Shown: in pieces, positions 20,553 through 31,147 of the stretch
How the letters are laid out: each line of letters begins with the position of its first letter
Numbering within the stretch: position 1 is the stretch's first letter
Source: Lasiodiplodia sp. COLG20
Lineage: Eukaryota; Ascomycota; Dothideomycetes; Botryosphaeriales; Botryosphaeriaceae
Length of the DNA stretch: 64,000 nt
Assembly: GCA_009801085.1 (NCBI GenBank)
Contig: VNWV01000003.1
Coordinates: 3,844,001 to 3,908,000, forward strand
Direction of reading: 5' to 3'
Translations under genes and position numbers: made by a program
Notes under the pieces: model-generated
Told to the model about the DNA's origin: nothing
The model's database searches: none
Seen by the model: the letters and a program-made list of their open reading frames with translations, nothing else

Positions 20553-22000
20553 ATGGACGCTGCCGAGCGCGTCGTTGAGAAGGTGCACACTCTGAGCGAC
20601 CTCGAGCTCGCCGCCCTGCTGTGCCTGGCCTCTGAGCAGCACGCCATCATCGAAGCCGACGCTTCCCAACTCGATGCCTTGATCCAGGAGCTTCAGCTCG
20701 TAGGCTCCCCCCTCAAAGCCTGTGTGGAGCCGCCACTGACGCCGAGACAGATCGCCGGCAGCGTCTTCGGTCTCTCCAGCACCGTCCTGGAGTGCTCCGA
20801 GAAGACAACGCTTGACGCATTCGGCAATGGCCTGCTTGTAGAAGACGAAGACGTATCATACTTCTCTTCGCCCCCAAGCATCTCTCGCGAGACGGTACGC
20901 CACAATTAGCTCCTGACGTTGGCCTTTCCCGTCTTAGTGTGCCAACTCTGATAAAATTAGGACACCTTCTCCACCTTCCGTCCCCCCCATCGCCGGAGCC
21001 CCAAGTCCCCACTCGAGCCCAATCGGAAGATTGCGAACGTAGTTATCGCAAAGAACCTTAACCTTTCTCCGCGCCAGGTGCAGACCCAAGCTCTGGAGGT
21101 ACGCTTTCAAAAATAACATTAAGCATGCTGTGAGTAAGCTGACGTGACTCTCGGCAGCTGATCCGCGGGAAGCGCATCTTCACCCGCACCGCAGTGCATC
21201 CCACACCAAAGCGATTCCTGTTCATCGCTCTTCTAGCGTCTGATCCTGACATAAGTCTAACGCCTCACCTCGTGAGAACTGACGTCTTCTTATCTTCGTC
21301 TGCCAGAGCGCTTGCTAATTTGTTGACCAGAATAACCAGTTCTTCATCTCTCATTACCATCAAGATGAAGATGGCTTGCCCAACCTGCAGGAGTACCGAG
21401 ACCTGGATGAGGATCAGATTTCGCTATCCTCTGTTGTGCGCCCGTCGTCGATGATACTCGGGTCCACGAAAGCAATAGCCAAGTCGCCTCTCTTTTCTCA
21501 CGATGTAGGCTCCCAGTCCCACTTTTTCGTTTTCGTTTCCGGCCAGGCAACACTAACAATACGGTCACCTGAAGGATCTCGAATACATTACGAAGCTCGT
21601 GGGCGAAGTCCGCCTTAGCTCCGAAGTGTTCGCTTACATGCACAACGTGATTGCGTTCCTGCGTCTGCACCGGGCAGTCAGCGGAGGTATATCAGCACTG
21701 GCGACGCGGCACTTTGAATTGTTGGTGCGGTAAGTTCCAGCGCCGCCCGCCCAAGGTGGTCACGAGCTGATACAAGGCAGTGCTCTTGCGCCGTTGCACG
21801 GGCTGGATTATGTGCCACCATCTCTCGTTGCCCTTGCAGCGCGAAAGATCTACCCACACCGTATTCTATTGACGGCACCCGAAAACGACCGTAGCATGCA
21901 GTGGGGCAGCTCGTTGGAGGCCGTGAGAGAGGTGTTGGACGGCGTGACCGTCGACGATGTGATCGAGGAAGTGCTCCAACAGGTCGAAGTGCCATTGTAG
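20553..22000 (+). CDS. MoxR/Mg-chelatase-like AAA+ homologue without Walker motifs
   Basis: Six exons (introns 20895-20960, 21099-21157, 21272-21330, 21505-21574, 21730-21780) encode 380 residues. The order of blocks follows a MoxR/BchI AAA+ module. ELAALLCLASEQHAIIEAD sits where family members have the leader into the P-loop. RKIANVVIAKNLNLSPRQVQ, followed by TQALELIRGKRIF, sits where they have Walker B and the following helix. A helical C-terminal part has FLRLHRAVSGGIS, APLHGLDYVPPSLVALAARK and YPHRI. The Walker A residues (GxxGxGK) are absent (EADASQLD here), and the Walker B acid pair is replaced by AKN. Filamentous fungi carry proteins of this kind annotated as magnesium chelatase-like, though fungi make no chlorophyll. 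A non-ATPase scaffold role is inferred. Confidence 0.75.
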
Positions 22001-23917
22001 TGGGACCTGAGACAAGAACACTGAGACAAGAGCTTGGGGAGATAATGAGGCCAACCACCCCAACAAATACGGTCGGTTGTCAGCAGTGTCCATCATGAGT
22101 CGCAATATCAAATACTTATCAGCTGATCGGCGGCGCCTGCCATCCCAGGGTCTCGGCCCCAGCTGCATTCCCATATCCGTTCAACTGCCGCGAAAAGAGG
22201 TTATTTGTGAATTTCTTTCGGTCGCTTTACCGTTTGTGGAAAATTGTGATCATGCACGCGGTGCGTGGTTCAGCTGGACTCACTCGTGACCATTCCCGGA
22301 AGGGCATAGATACACATTCCCCGGAGTGGCTGAGGTACCTAGGACCCTTCGCGACCTGGGCTTCCCGTTAGAAAAAACCCAACGCAGTGTCACCGGGAGC
22401 GCCACAGGATGCGACGTCACAAGAAGAGGGCTGAAGAGGTCGGCTAAATACGATCGCGCGTGGTGTCCATACCGACAATTTCAGGGCGAACGGTGCTCGT
22501 GGATCGGATCGGCTCGTGGTCTCCGGAAGCCTCTCCCTGCGTCATCCACCAACGGTAGGCTCACTACGCTGCCCGGGTTCGCAACACTTGGCACATAGAC
22601 CCTGAGATGAATCGATGATGGAAATTTTCCGACAGCTGTTCGGGGTGCGTCATTGCCGACTTTTTGCTTTCCATCTCGCTTGCCGGTGCTAGATCGCCGT
22701 CGCGCGCGTGGCATCCCTGATATTTTCCGTGCACAACTCACGCATCGCACCAGCTCGGCGCAATACGACCTGCTCTCGACGAGCATATCTTTCGCCGCTC
22801 CCAATCACAGAGTGAGGCTGGCCTGATGGCAGGGGGGGTGCTGCAAGGCCTCATCATAGCGGCCAACCAGTCGACGCTAGCGCCCGCACGCGACGGTTGA
22901 TCTCAGAATCCAGACTCTGCCACTCCGCCATCAGTCTTCACACCTCCGAGAAGGCGAAGTTCTTGCGGCAGGACATGGGTCACGCGGTGGGCGCTGCGAA
23001 GATGCAGGAAAAAGCAAGAAGAGCAAAGAGCGGTGGAGCTGATGCGAGGCTCCCGGGGCGGGCCGTTTGTCTGATCGCATTCCTAGGGCCAGAGTGCTCT
23101 GGCCACCGACCGGCATGCCACGATACGTGACGTCAAGCCATGGTTCCCGGCGCGCGCGCTCGCGCCAGAAGGGAACAGCGAAACGGCAACATTCCAGAGC
23201 GCGGCTAGAAACCGTGTCGGGTGAGCCGGTGAGCGTTGGATGGGCATCGATCTTCCGTGAATCGCGGCAATCCGAGCAATGGCCGTGGTGCGGCCTGACG
23301 GGCAGCGCGCGTGCGCGGATAAGCGAGAACTTTTTTTTTCTGGTGTTGATGCGGTCGCGTTTAGGGCTCGCGATGGGTTGCGGTCTGCAGGGCGGCAGTG
23401 TAGAGGCTCAGAGGGCTGAAGAGGCTTGTCGCTAGGCAGGTGCGGCTCTGCGGCGGCTGAAACGGAAGGCAAGCGGGCGCAGTCGCAGGCAGCTGGACGG
23501 AAGAGCGGGGGCAGCGTAGTTGTGAGCCAGGGCGGGAGCCCAGAACGAGCGAGGGCATCGTGTGGTTGGCGGGGCGACTTTGCCGGGCGCTGCCAGCGCA
23601 GTCCGCGATGGCGCAGAACCGGGCATGCCGCGCCCAACGTCATTCGCCGGTCACTGATCGCTGCGCCTGCTCTGATCAGTCGCTCAGCCGTTGCTGCCCG
23701 CCGCGCGATTGGGCGCGTCGGTGGAGCCGCTGGAGCAACCCCAGGCCGGCGCTAGGGCTCCGTTCCAGGCACCTGGCTGACCTGCATGTCACACTGACTC
23801 TCTCCCAGCCAACCCTTAATTCTCGAGCACCGCCAACCCTATTTACATGCGCACAACCGCCTGGACTTGAGTCGTCCCAACGCACTTCACTGCTCACCAC
23901 CAACCACCACAGTCGCC
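22001..23917. other. Intergenic region of about 1.9 kb
   Basis: No supported gene. Open frames here are short and overlap on several strands without conserved motifs. A CRE-type palindrome is listed separately. The segment next to 23918 should hold the CDC14 promoter. Confidence 0.45.
23128..23135. promoter_or_regulatory. CRE-type palindrome tgacgtca
   Basis: A perfect 8-bp bZIP (ATF/CREB) site about 790 bp upstream of the Cdc14 ATG. Bioinformatic inference only; a single 8-mer may be chance. Confidence 0.25.
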
Positions 23918-24924
23918 ATGGAGGCCCTACTATCCGTTTCCTTCGACAACATCACCTCCAAGGACAGCTCCAAGGTCCGCAAGGGTCTGCGCCAGATCGA
24001 GGGCCTGCTGGCACAAATATGCCTGAGCCAGAGGACCGACCCCGCCGCCGCCGCCAAACACAAGCGCAATGGCTCGAGAGGACCGTCTGAACCCAAGCAA
24101 CTCAGCGCGCTGCACGGCGATCCCGCTTTCAGAGAGTTCTTCCGCCTGCAAGAAGGGTTCGAGTGGAATGGTGAGTCTCGCGTGTCCCCCGCCACCGGGT
24201 GATCAGTCGCTAACACCTCCGCAGTCGCATCACGGCTCATCGCATGTCTCGAGAGATTAATGGGTATGGGCGCAAGTAAGTCTACACTCGCTACACCCCG
24301 CGTGCATCGTCGTTCTAACAAACGTCACCAGGTGGTCAAAGCGACATCCTCATCCTGTCCGTGCTCGACCTGCTGCAAGGCGCTCTCCTTCTGCACCCTC
24401 CTTCGCGCGCATTGTTCGGCCGCGAAATCTACATGAACGTAAGTCTTGCACGCGCCACTCATCATTCTATCGAATTGCGTCTAACAGCTCTGCAGCTCCT
24501 TCTCGACCTTCTCGACTGTGGTGAATGCCCTTCTATCCAGTCGCGGTCTCTCCTCGTGCTCGTCACCGCACTTCTGGATACTCCATCCAACACGCGGACG
24601 TTCGAGTCTATCGACGGTCTCCTTACCGTGACCTCCCTCTTCAAGTCGCGCAGCACCGGAAAGGCCGTCAAGATGCAACTGATGGAGCTGTTCTACTTCT
24701 ACCTCATGCACGAGACTGCTCCGGCCAGCCCCAAAGTCGGCGTCCAACGCAGCTCAAGCAACGAGCGCAAGCGCGACCGCAGGTTGAGCGATCCCATCCA
24801 AGAGACGAGATCGGTAGCGGAGAAGCAGGCGCTTCTCGGCCGATACATCAGCAACGTGGACGATCTCGTGCAGGACCTTCGAGACTGCGCCCCTTTCAGC
24901 GCAGGCATCAGCGTTGCTGCTTAA
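23918..24924 (+). CDS. cdc14: Cdc14 (septation initiation network subunit)
   Basis: Four exons (introns 24171-24224, 24276-24331, 24439-24495) encode 279 residues. The product starts MEALLSVSFDNITSKDSSKV, followed by RKGLRQIEGLLAQICLS. It continues in a helical ARM-like domain with DLLDCGECPSIQSRSLLVLV and MELFYFYLMHET, the fungal CDC14-domain family. In S. pombe this protein binds and activates the Sid1 kinase in the septation initiation network; it is unrelated to the Cdc14 phosphatase despite the name. A short Ser/Arg/Lys-rich linker precedes the conserved C-terminal helix EKQALLGRYISNVDDLVQDL. The ATG at 23918 is the first after a CT/CA-rich leader. Naming rests on remembered family features. 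Confidence 0.88.
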
Positions 24925-27875
24925 TCGGCTCCTCTTACCCGGGTCCTCTCATCCAGGCCAAGCACCACTTACTTCTTCTGAAGTCCCATGCGGACACCGT
25001 TTATTTGCTTTGTTTTTGATTGTCTTTTATTGCTATTTGATATCTCAGCGAGCGTGGCGTTTGGGATACAAGCACGTTGGGCGTGCATCTGGGACCGGCG
25101 TTACTTGTGGAATTACGGCGCATCATTAGCCTCGACTTAATAGTGTCGAGCACTTTGGTTTTTTTGTGATACCGGCCTCCGAAAGGATTTATTATATTCA
25201 TTGTTTTTCGGTTTGTTTACAGAGCGCAGAAGCCTTTTCGAGGCATATAGTGTGTAAGAATGGTAACTCCTAAACACCTCGACATGGCTTCAACAGAGAT
25301 GATTGTGAATACTGCTTCTGCCTAGGACAACCGGAAGGGGACTTGTTTCAAGTCGAGTCGAGCAAGCTCTTGTCCCGCCTACATCAAACAGCCGGGGACA
25401 TGTTGCTGGGAACATGAAACCAACATGCTCCCGCTGCTTTGTAACAGTTAACGTCTGACCACGCCCATGATGGATATGCGCTTTGGAATTCACATGCTCG
25501 CACCAAGGAGAGAGATGGCACTGTAGTTCTCGCGCAAGTCCGTAAGGCTAGTGCTCAGCTCTCCCCGCGTGTTCTCTCCAACCTGTGGTTGCCTAGATCC
25601 CGTCTCAGCCGCGCCAGAGTCAAGGATGTCATCTTTCTTCTCGGTCCGATCGGAAGGAGTCAAGTGATGGGATAGGTCACATTGGGGATGACGAGTCCAC
25701 CAACTTCAACGGGTCCAATACACCAAGAAGCAAAAATACACCAGCCTCGCCTCTCCGGCGTGCCCGCAAGCGATTTGTCACTATAATGCACTGCCACTTC
25801 GAGGCGTATGACTGGGTTGGTGAACCCGAGTACAGGACCGGGTCATACGGACCGGATCGGAGCACTACGGTTCGGATCCTTCCGTCCGCTTGGTGCACGT
25901 CCGATTTTCCTTTTTCCTCAGTGCCTCCAACCGCCCCCAAAATGGTGTTGCCTCGCTTTGGGGCGAGAAGCGCGTCAATTGGCTGGATTGGCGCCCAAGT
26001 CAGGCACTGGGCCAAAATAAATATTTCTATTTTCTTGTCCATCGGGCTCGCCGCATGATACTGTTTCGGTTTATTCTCCCGTTCGCTTCCCAACCAACCC
26101 TTGCAGAAAAGGGAAAGGGGAGTCGGCACCGCCGTAGGTAGCGCGCATGCAAAGCGCCAGCGCGGATTCTCGCCCCCCTGGGGCAGCTCCTCTGCAAGGC
26201 GCCCTACCCTTACCTTTTGCCTTATTACCCCTGCCTTACCGGTCAGGCGCCAGCAGTACAATCGCGCTCGCTAAAACCCGCAGCGCGGAGCTTCGCTGCT
26301 ACTCGCCCAGCCACATCTACAAACGCACCATACATACTTCGGTAGCGCGGGCGGCGGCGGGAAGTACCTTGCATGCCGAGTGCAGCATAAGCGTTTCACG
26401 TAAACGAAGATGCTCGAACCTGCCACAAGTCAGGCGCGTCCCGCGTTGCCGAATACGGGCATGAGATTAGTCAGTTCGCCGGCACGGGACTAGACAGCGT
26501 ATTGAAATGATGACGAAGGGATATAATGGCGCGAGGGTTGGGCAAGTGTTGCGCTCTTAACTCGGGTTGCGCCGCCCATATCGCCCTTACCACGCAGGGC
26601 AGTTGGCGCGAGCGTCGCGGTTCGCTTGCTACGCCCTTCAGCCAGCGCGACGTCAGGAACCGGTCCGATTGTCTTTGCAGATCTCCAAAGAATGGTGGAT
26701 GAGGGCGCGGCGTCCAGCCCATACGAGGCGCTCGCCGTCTCTCCAGTGTCCTTTCAGCATCAGGCGAGGCTGCGGGACTAAGCAAGTCCATGAGTCGCGC
26801 GCGGATCGCGAAGGGGACGATGGATGGGGCGGGCTGCGGCGGTGATTCACAGGGTACACAGCAGTCGAAAAAAAGTGGGCGCATAACACAGCGGCAGCGC
26901 GCACTGGCCGTCGAACCCGGTGGTCCGGACTCTGGGTGCGCAAAAGCGCGCGTCTCCCCGGGTGGAGTGGAGTGGGAGGGGTAAGAGGGAGGCCCGACGA
27001 TAGAGAGTGCGCGCCCGCCGCCTTTGGTGATGCGAGGCCCCCACATGGCTTGCCGGTGGGGCGCTTGTCCACCCACGTTGAGCTGAAGCGCCAGCTGGGA
27101 CGGAAGAAGGGGTCCATTTCGTTGCCCGCCGCGGATGAATCGGACGGTCCAGGCCCTGCGGTTCCTTTTTTGTTGCGTCGGAGGCGCGCGACGATGAGGT
27201 AGGAGGTTGTGCAGACGACGCGATGCAAAACAGGTTTTGTTTACTAACACTTGGACCGTTGTGCCGCGCTTCCCCACATCAGGCCGAGATGTGCAAAACC
27301 GGGAGATCATTGAGACGGCTTATGTCGTCACCTATAGGGAAGTCGGATGGTGTTTTTGGCAACTTGCGGTTAGCCCTATGACGTATCCGGCGAGCTTGGC
27401 CATCGCGATGTTGCACAACAACGCTGACGCGTCGCATCCGTCCTGCCGAGCCCAGATCCGCTGCCCGTGTCCGTGTCCGGCATGCCGAAGCCCGTCGGCG
27501 ATCCTCACGCTGAGATCTGGAGAATCATGAGATACTTGATCACCGCTCCACCCGTGAAACAATTCTGATCGCCCTTTAATGTGCAATTGATATCAATATT
27601 CAATGCATTGATGAAGCCGACGAGAATAGAACGAACGCGTCGGCAGTCACGCCTCACTTCCCGTATTCGCCACCACGTGAGCGAACGGCTATCGCCAGAA
27701 TTAGCCACAACCCACGGCTCCAGACTCGCAACGTCGTCGGCACATTCGGAACTTCCTTGTTTATGCCTGCCAAAGCACAAAGGGCTCGTGCTTAACCTTA
27801 AAACATGGGACCCTTTCCCAACGCGGATGACACCTTCTCCCCAACCCCCAACTAATAAGTTGCCACCCCGCCCTT
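24925..27875. other. Gene-poor region of about 3 kb
   Basis: No supported gene. Several long open frames occur at 25677-26261 and 26471-27310, but they lack conserved motifs and overlap antisense frames in GC-rich sequence. The region separates the core block from the secreted-enzyme island. Confidence 0.5.
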
Positions 27876-29859
27876 TTACTCGCCGACGTCAGAGATCTTG
27901 AACCCTCCGGGAACCAAGCGCTGAAACACACCATCGGGATCGTACTTCGCTGACGCTGCACGCATCTTGGCCACGTTGTCTGGGCCGTAACTATTGAGCA
28001 CGTCCTGCGTCTGCCATGCGTAGTTCAGGTACAGCCAGTCGTCCGCCTTACCCACGCTGCGCGAATGCGCAATGACGTCATCGATCAGTTGCTTGTTGGC
28101 GTTGATGAACGTCTCGTCGTTCTCGGCCTCGTTCCATTGCACCAGGGTCAACATCACTGCACCTTGGGCATCAGTACATGCCTTTCGAGAGGGCCCAACG
28201 GTTATCTCTGACTGGAAGGGAGAAAGACTTACGGACGAGATTTGATGACGCACGCTCCAGCCCAAGGACGTTACCGCCCTTCTCGACCGAATGCTGGGCG
28301 TAGAGTTTGGGGATTGGGTGGTACTGGTTTCCGAAGTACCATGTGCCGGATGTGCCATTGAGCTTCTCGACGGTGTCCCTATAGAGCTCGACTACTTTGC
28401 TGAAGACTTCCTCGTCGTTTTGGAATGTGCAGGTCATCATTAATTGGCTGAAAGTGGGGTCAGCACAGCCAAATTACTACAAGCCGCAAGACTATTGGTG
28501 TAGGAAGAGACATGTATGCGCCTTGTTTGTAATTTTGAAAAAAAAAAAAAAAAAACATGGGCGATTGGGTAGTTGGGACTGTGTTGGGGTGTGAGTTGTC
28601 ATGGAGGAGACTCACCGCCATCCGGTTTCAATTGGTATCTCTGTTGCGAGATCAGACATGTTGGTGATGCGAGAAGTGTCAAAAATCTTCCCGGGAATTG
28701 CATTGTACTCGTCGTAGGCTGGCGGTTGCACCACGGGCTCAGTGTAGACATGGGAGTCAAAGATTCCAAAGTCTCCAGGATCTTCGGAACTGAACGAGAC
28801 AGACATGATGGTGGACGCATTAGGGTCGTTCTCAATATTGTCGGTGAAGCGAGTGAAAGCCTTCACGTGCTGAGACATGGTACTGCTGGGGTATTGGAGA
28901 AGGCCGCCCCACAAAAGACCATTATTGTCGAATGTTTCCATGTCAATCCTCGTCACGATGCCGAAGTTGTTGCCACCGCCTTTTAAAACCTGGAAGAGAT
29001 CTGAGTTCTCCCGGCTGTTTGCATTGACAATGTCTCCATTCGCGAGGACGACCTGTGACGAGGAGTTAGTTGGGCCATTCATCTTTCTTTTTCGTGAAGA
29101 AAATAAGGAGAAGAAGAAAAGACCAAGGGCGGGACTAGGGGCATTTGCGTACCTCAAAGTTGGCAACGCTGTCACATACGAACCCTTTCCGAGCGTTGAA
29201 AAAAGAGATGCCGCCGCCAGTAACGAGCCCACCAACACCAGGTAAATAGTTTCGACCTCCAGGAGAAGACACGTTCAACGGGTCAAGGGTCGCATACACG
29301 GACTCCCACCTAGCGCCTGGTAAAATTGCCGCGGTAGAGTTTTCAGAATGGTATGTGGTCGAATTCATGTAGCTCAGATCGATAGTAACGCCATCGTCGA
29401 TATTCGCAGCTCCAGCCCAGGTCATATGGCCGCCGCTGCGCACGGCGAACGGGCATTCATGGTCCTCTTTGCTTGCAGCGACGAGAGTCGCGACAATTTT
29501 TGAGACTTCTTCGGTGTTGAGCGGTTGGACCAGGCACCATGGAGTTAGATGCTCCAGGCTGGACCAGTACGAGTCAATGCTTGCTTGATATGCCCCTTCC
29601 TCCGAATATTCGACCCTGGAACCGAATCCGACTGCTTCGAGTGCACCGCACTTTTGCCTGGTTCAGCTCAAATTTGAAGTTGGCACTGGAGTTGTTTCAG
29701 ACATACGCAATATGTGGAAGCGGGGTATGTAGACGAGCCGTTGGGGGCCGTGTATGTATAGTCCGGGGTGAAATGCTGGCCAGCGCGAACACAAAGTGTT
29801 TCGGCTAGTAGAACGAAGAGCGCCAACGTCAGTTGCATTTTTCCAGTCAGCCTGGGCAT
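27876..29859 (-). CDS. Secreted FAD-linked oxidase, berberine-bridge (BBE) type
   Basis: Five exons (introns 28163-28232, 28448-28615, 29053-29152, 29651-29706) encode 529 residues. The N-terminus has two candidate starts, MPRLTGK at 29859 and MQLTLALFVLLAETLC at 29838; either leaves a signal peptide. The FAD-binding PCMH domain contains CLVQPLNTEEVSKIVATLV, FAVRSGGHMTWAG (FAD-linking His), PGVGGLVTGGGISFFNARKG and LKGGGNNFGIVTRID. The C-terminal BBE motif is WLYLNYAWQTQDVL. Such enzymes oxidise sugars, alcohols or secondary-metabolite intermediates, reducing O2 to H2O2. The position of the second flavin-linking Cys in bicovalent members is not Cys here (NYLPGVGG), so single-covalent FAD is inferred. 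The neighbour is a secreted laccase, so H2O2 and phenol chemistry may be linked. Confidence 0.9.
28538..28555. repeat. A18 homopolymer inside a BBE-oxidase intron
   Basis: Eighteen consecutive A on the plus strand, a T run in the transcribed sense, inside the third intron (28448-28615). It may act as an unusually long polypyrimidine tract or be a simple microsatellite. Confidence 0.8.
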
Positions 29860-31147
29860 TGAAAATTGCAGGTGTGCTGACCAGCAGACGGGAATCAGGT
29901 CAATATAGATTCCAAACGGTTGCAAGAAGGATCAGACAGTAAAGTGGGTCGGAGATGCGGAGGATTCGCGCTAGGTAACTCCCCCGGTTTTCGTTGTACG
30001 ACGGTAAGCTGCAGGACTCCGCCACCTTGGCGCACAGGTGGAAGGCTTCAATTTATGAAAATCATTAAATAATGAGACTTCAGGCTGCGGGTCCTGTGAA
30101 GGCCATCTTAATTTTTGCATATTTCGTCATTATAGAGATGAGAACAGTAGAAGTCGACACGGATGGGATCTTGCTGCAGTTACCAAAACGGAGGCTGACA
30201 TGAGGCTCACCGGGAAGCCTCCGTCAAAGCCCTATTACATTTACCGAGCTAGAGCGACCTATCGGTACTCGTGAATACGCGTACAAAAATTCCAAGGCTC
30301 GGAAGCTTGGCGGAGAGAACAAGCGGACCAACCAATTGCAGTCCTCACAAAATGTCTTACGATCCTTGCTTTTTGCCTTTTTCCCCGCATCACTTTCCGC
30401 TTCCGACGCTCAAATTGAGGAAGTGGATAATCTTGATAGAGGCCATCCTGTCAGCGTAGTGTTGCCTCTTCTAGGAAAAGGACCGGCTAAATGTTTTCAG
30501 GTGATTATTCCTCTCGGTGTCAAATCACCACCAAATTTCAATGGAGTCAGAGGTGGAACTCAGCTCAAGTTGGCCCTCAATCTCGGGAAATTATTATGTG
30601 CGGATGATCATACTTTAAACTCTACATGCTTTTGACAGACCTCATCATTACTCATGTTCATTGCCGCATATATTTGCCGTGTTTTATGCTTTTTCTCAAC
30701 ACCAAGGATTATATCGTTTTATCTCACCACAATCACGTTACTCATTTACAATTTTGCGACATCATTTCAAGCAACTGGTGTATATGAACAGGTAGTTTTA
30801 CTGCTGTGTCATGAGAATCGGCAGTGTTCAATTCAATTCATTTGCACCGTTCAACGGCTTTCAATACCATACAATTAGCGACGAGAAACGTCGAAAGTTA
30901 AATTCCTGCCTGCCGTATTCATACTATGTAAAATTACAAAAATCTACAAATAAGAGTGGAAGATGCTAAATAACGCTCCAATCTAACGAGAGTTAAAAAG
31001 TGGATGAGCCGTGCATCAGAAAGAAGGACAACAGTAGCAATGAAAAAAAAAAGAAAATACGAGGCACGCTCCTCTTTCGGAACTCCCCACAACCAAACCG
31101 CTTTTCACTTCTCACACCACGCACACACACCCCCATCACCCCCGCAA
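29860..31147. other. AT-rich intergenic region
   Basis: No supported gene. It lies between the BBE oxidase start and the laccase stop. Notably AT-rich from about 30580 to 31000. Confidence 0.5.

Noticed and set aside
23918..24924. Cdc14 phosphatase
   Set aside because: No protein tyrosine/dual-specificity phosphatase motif (HCxxGxxR). The sequence matches the unrelated SIN scaffold family of the same name.
25677..26261. 194-codon minus-strand frame
   Set aside because: Random composition and no recognisable domain or codon pattern.
26471..27310. 279-codon minus-strand frame
   Set aside because: No motif, Arg/Pro/Ser-rich in GC-rich sequence, overlaps other frames of similar length, and has no homologous feel or splice context.
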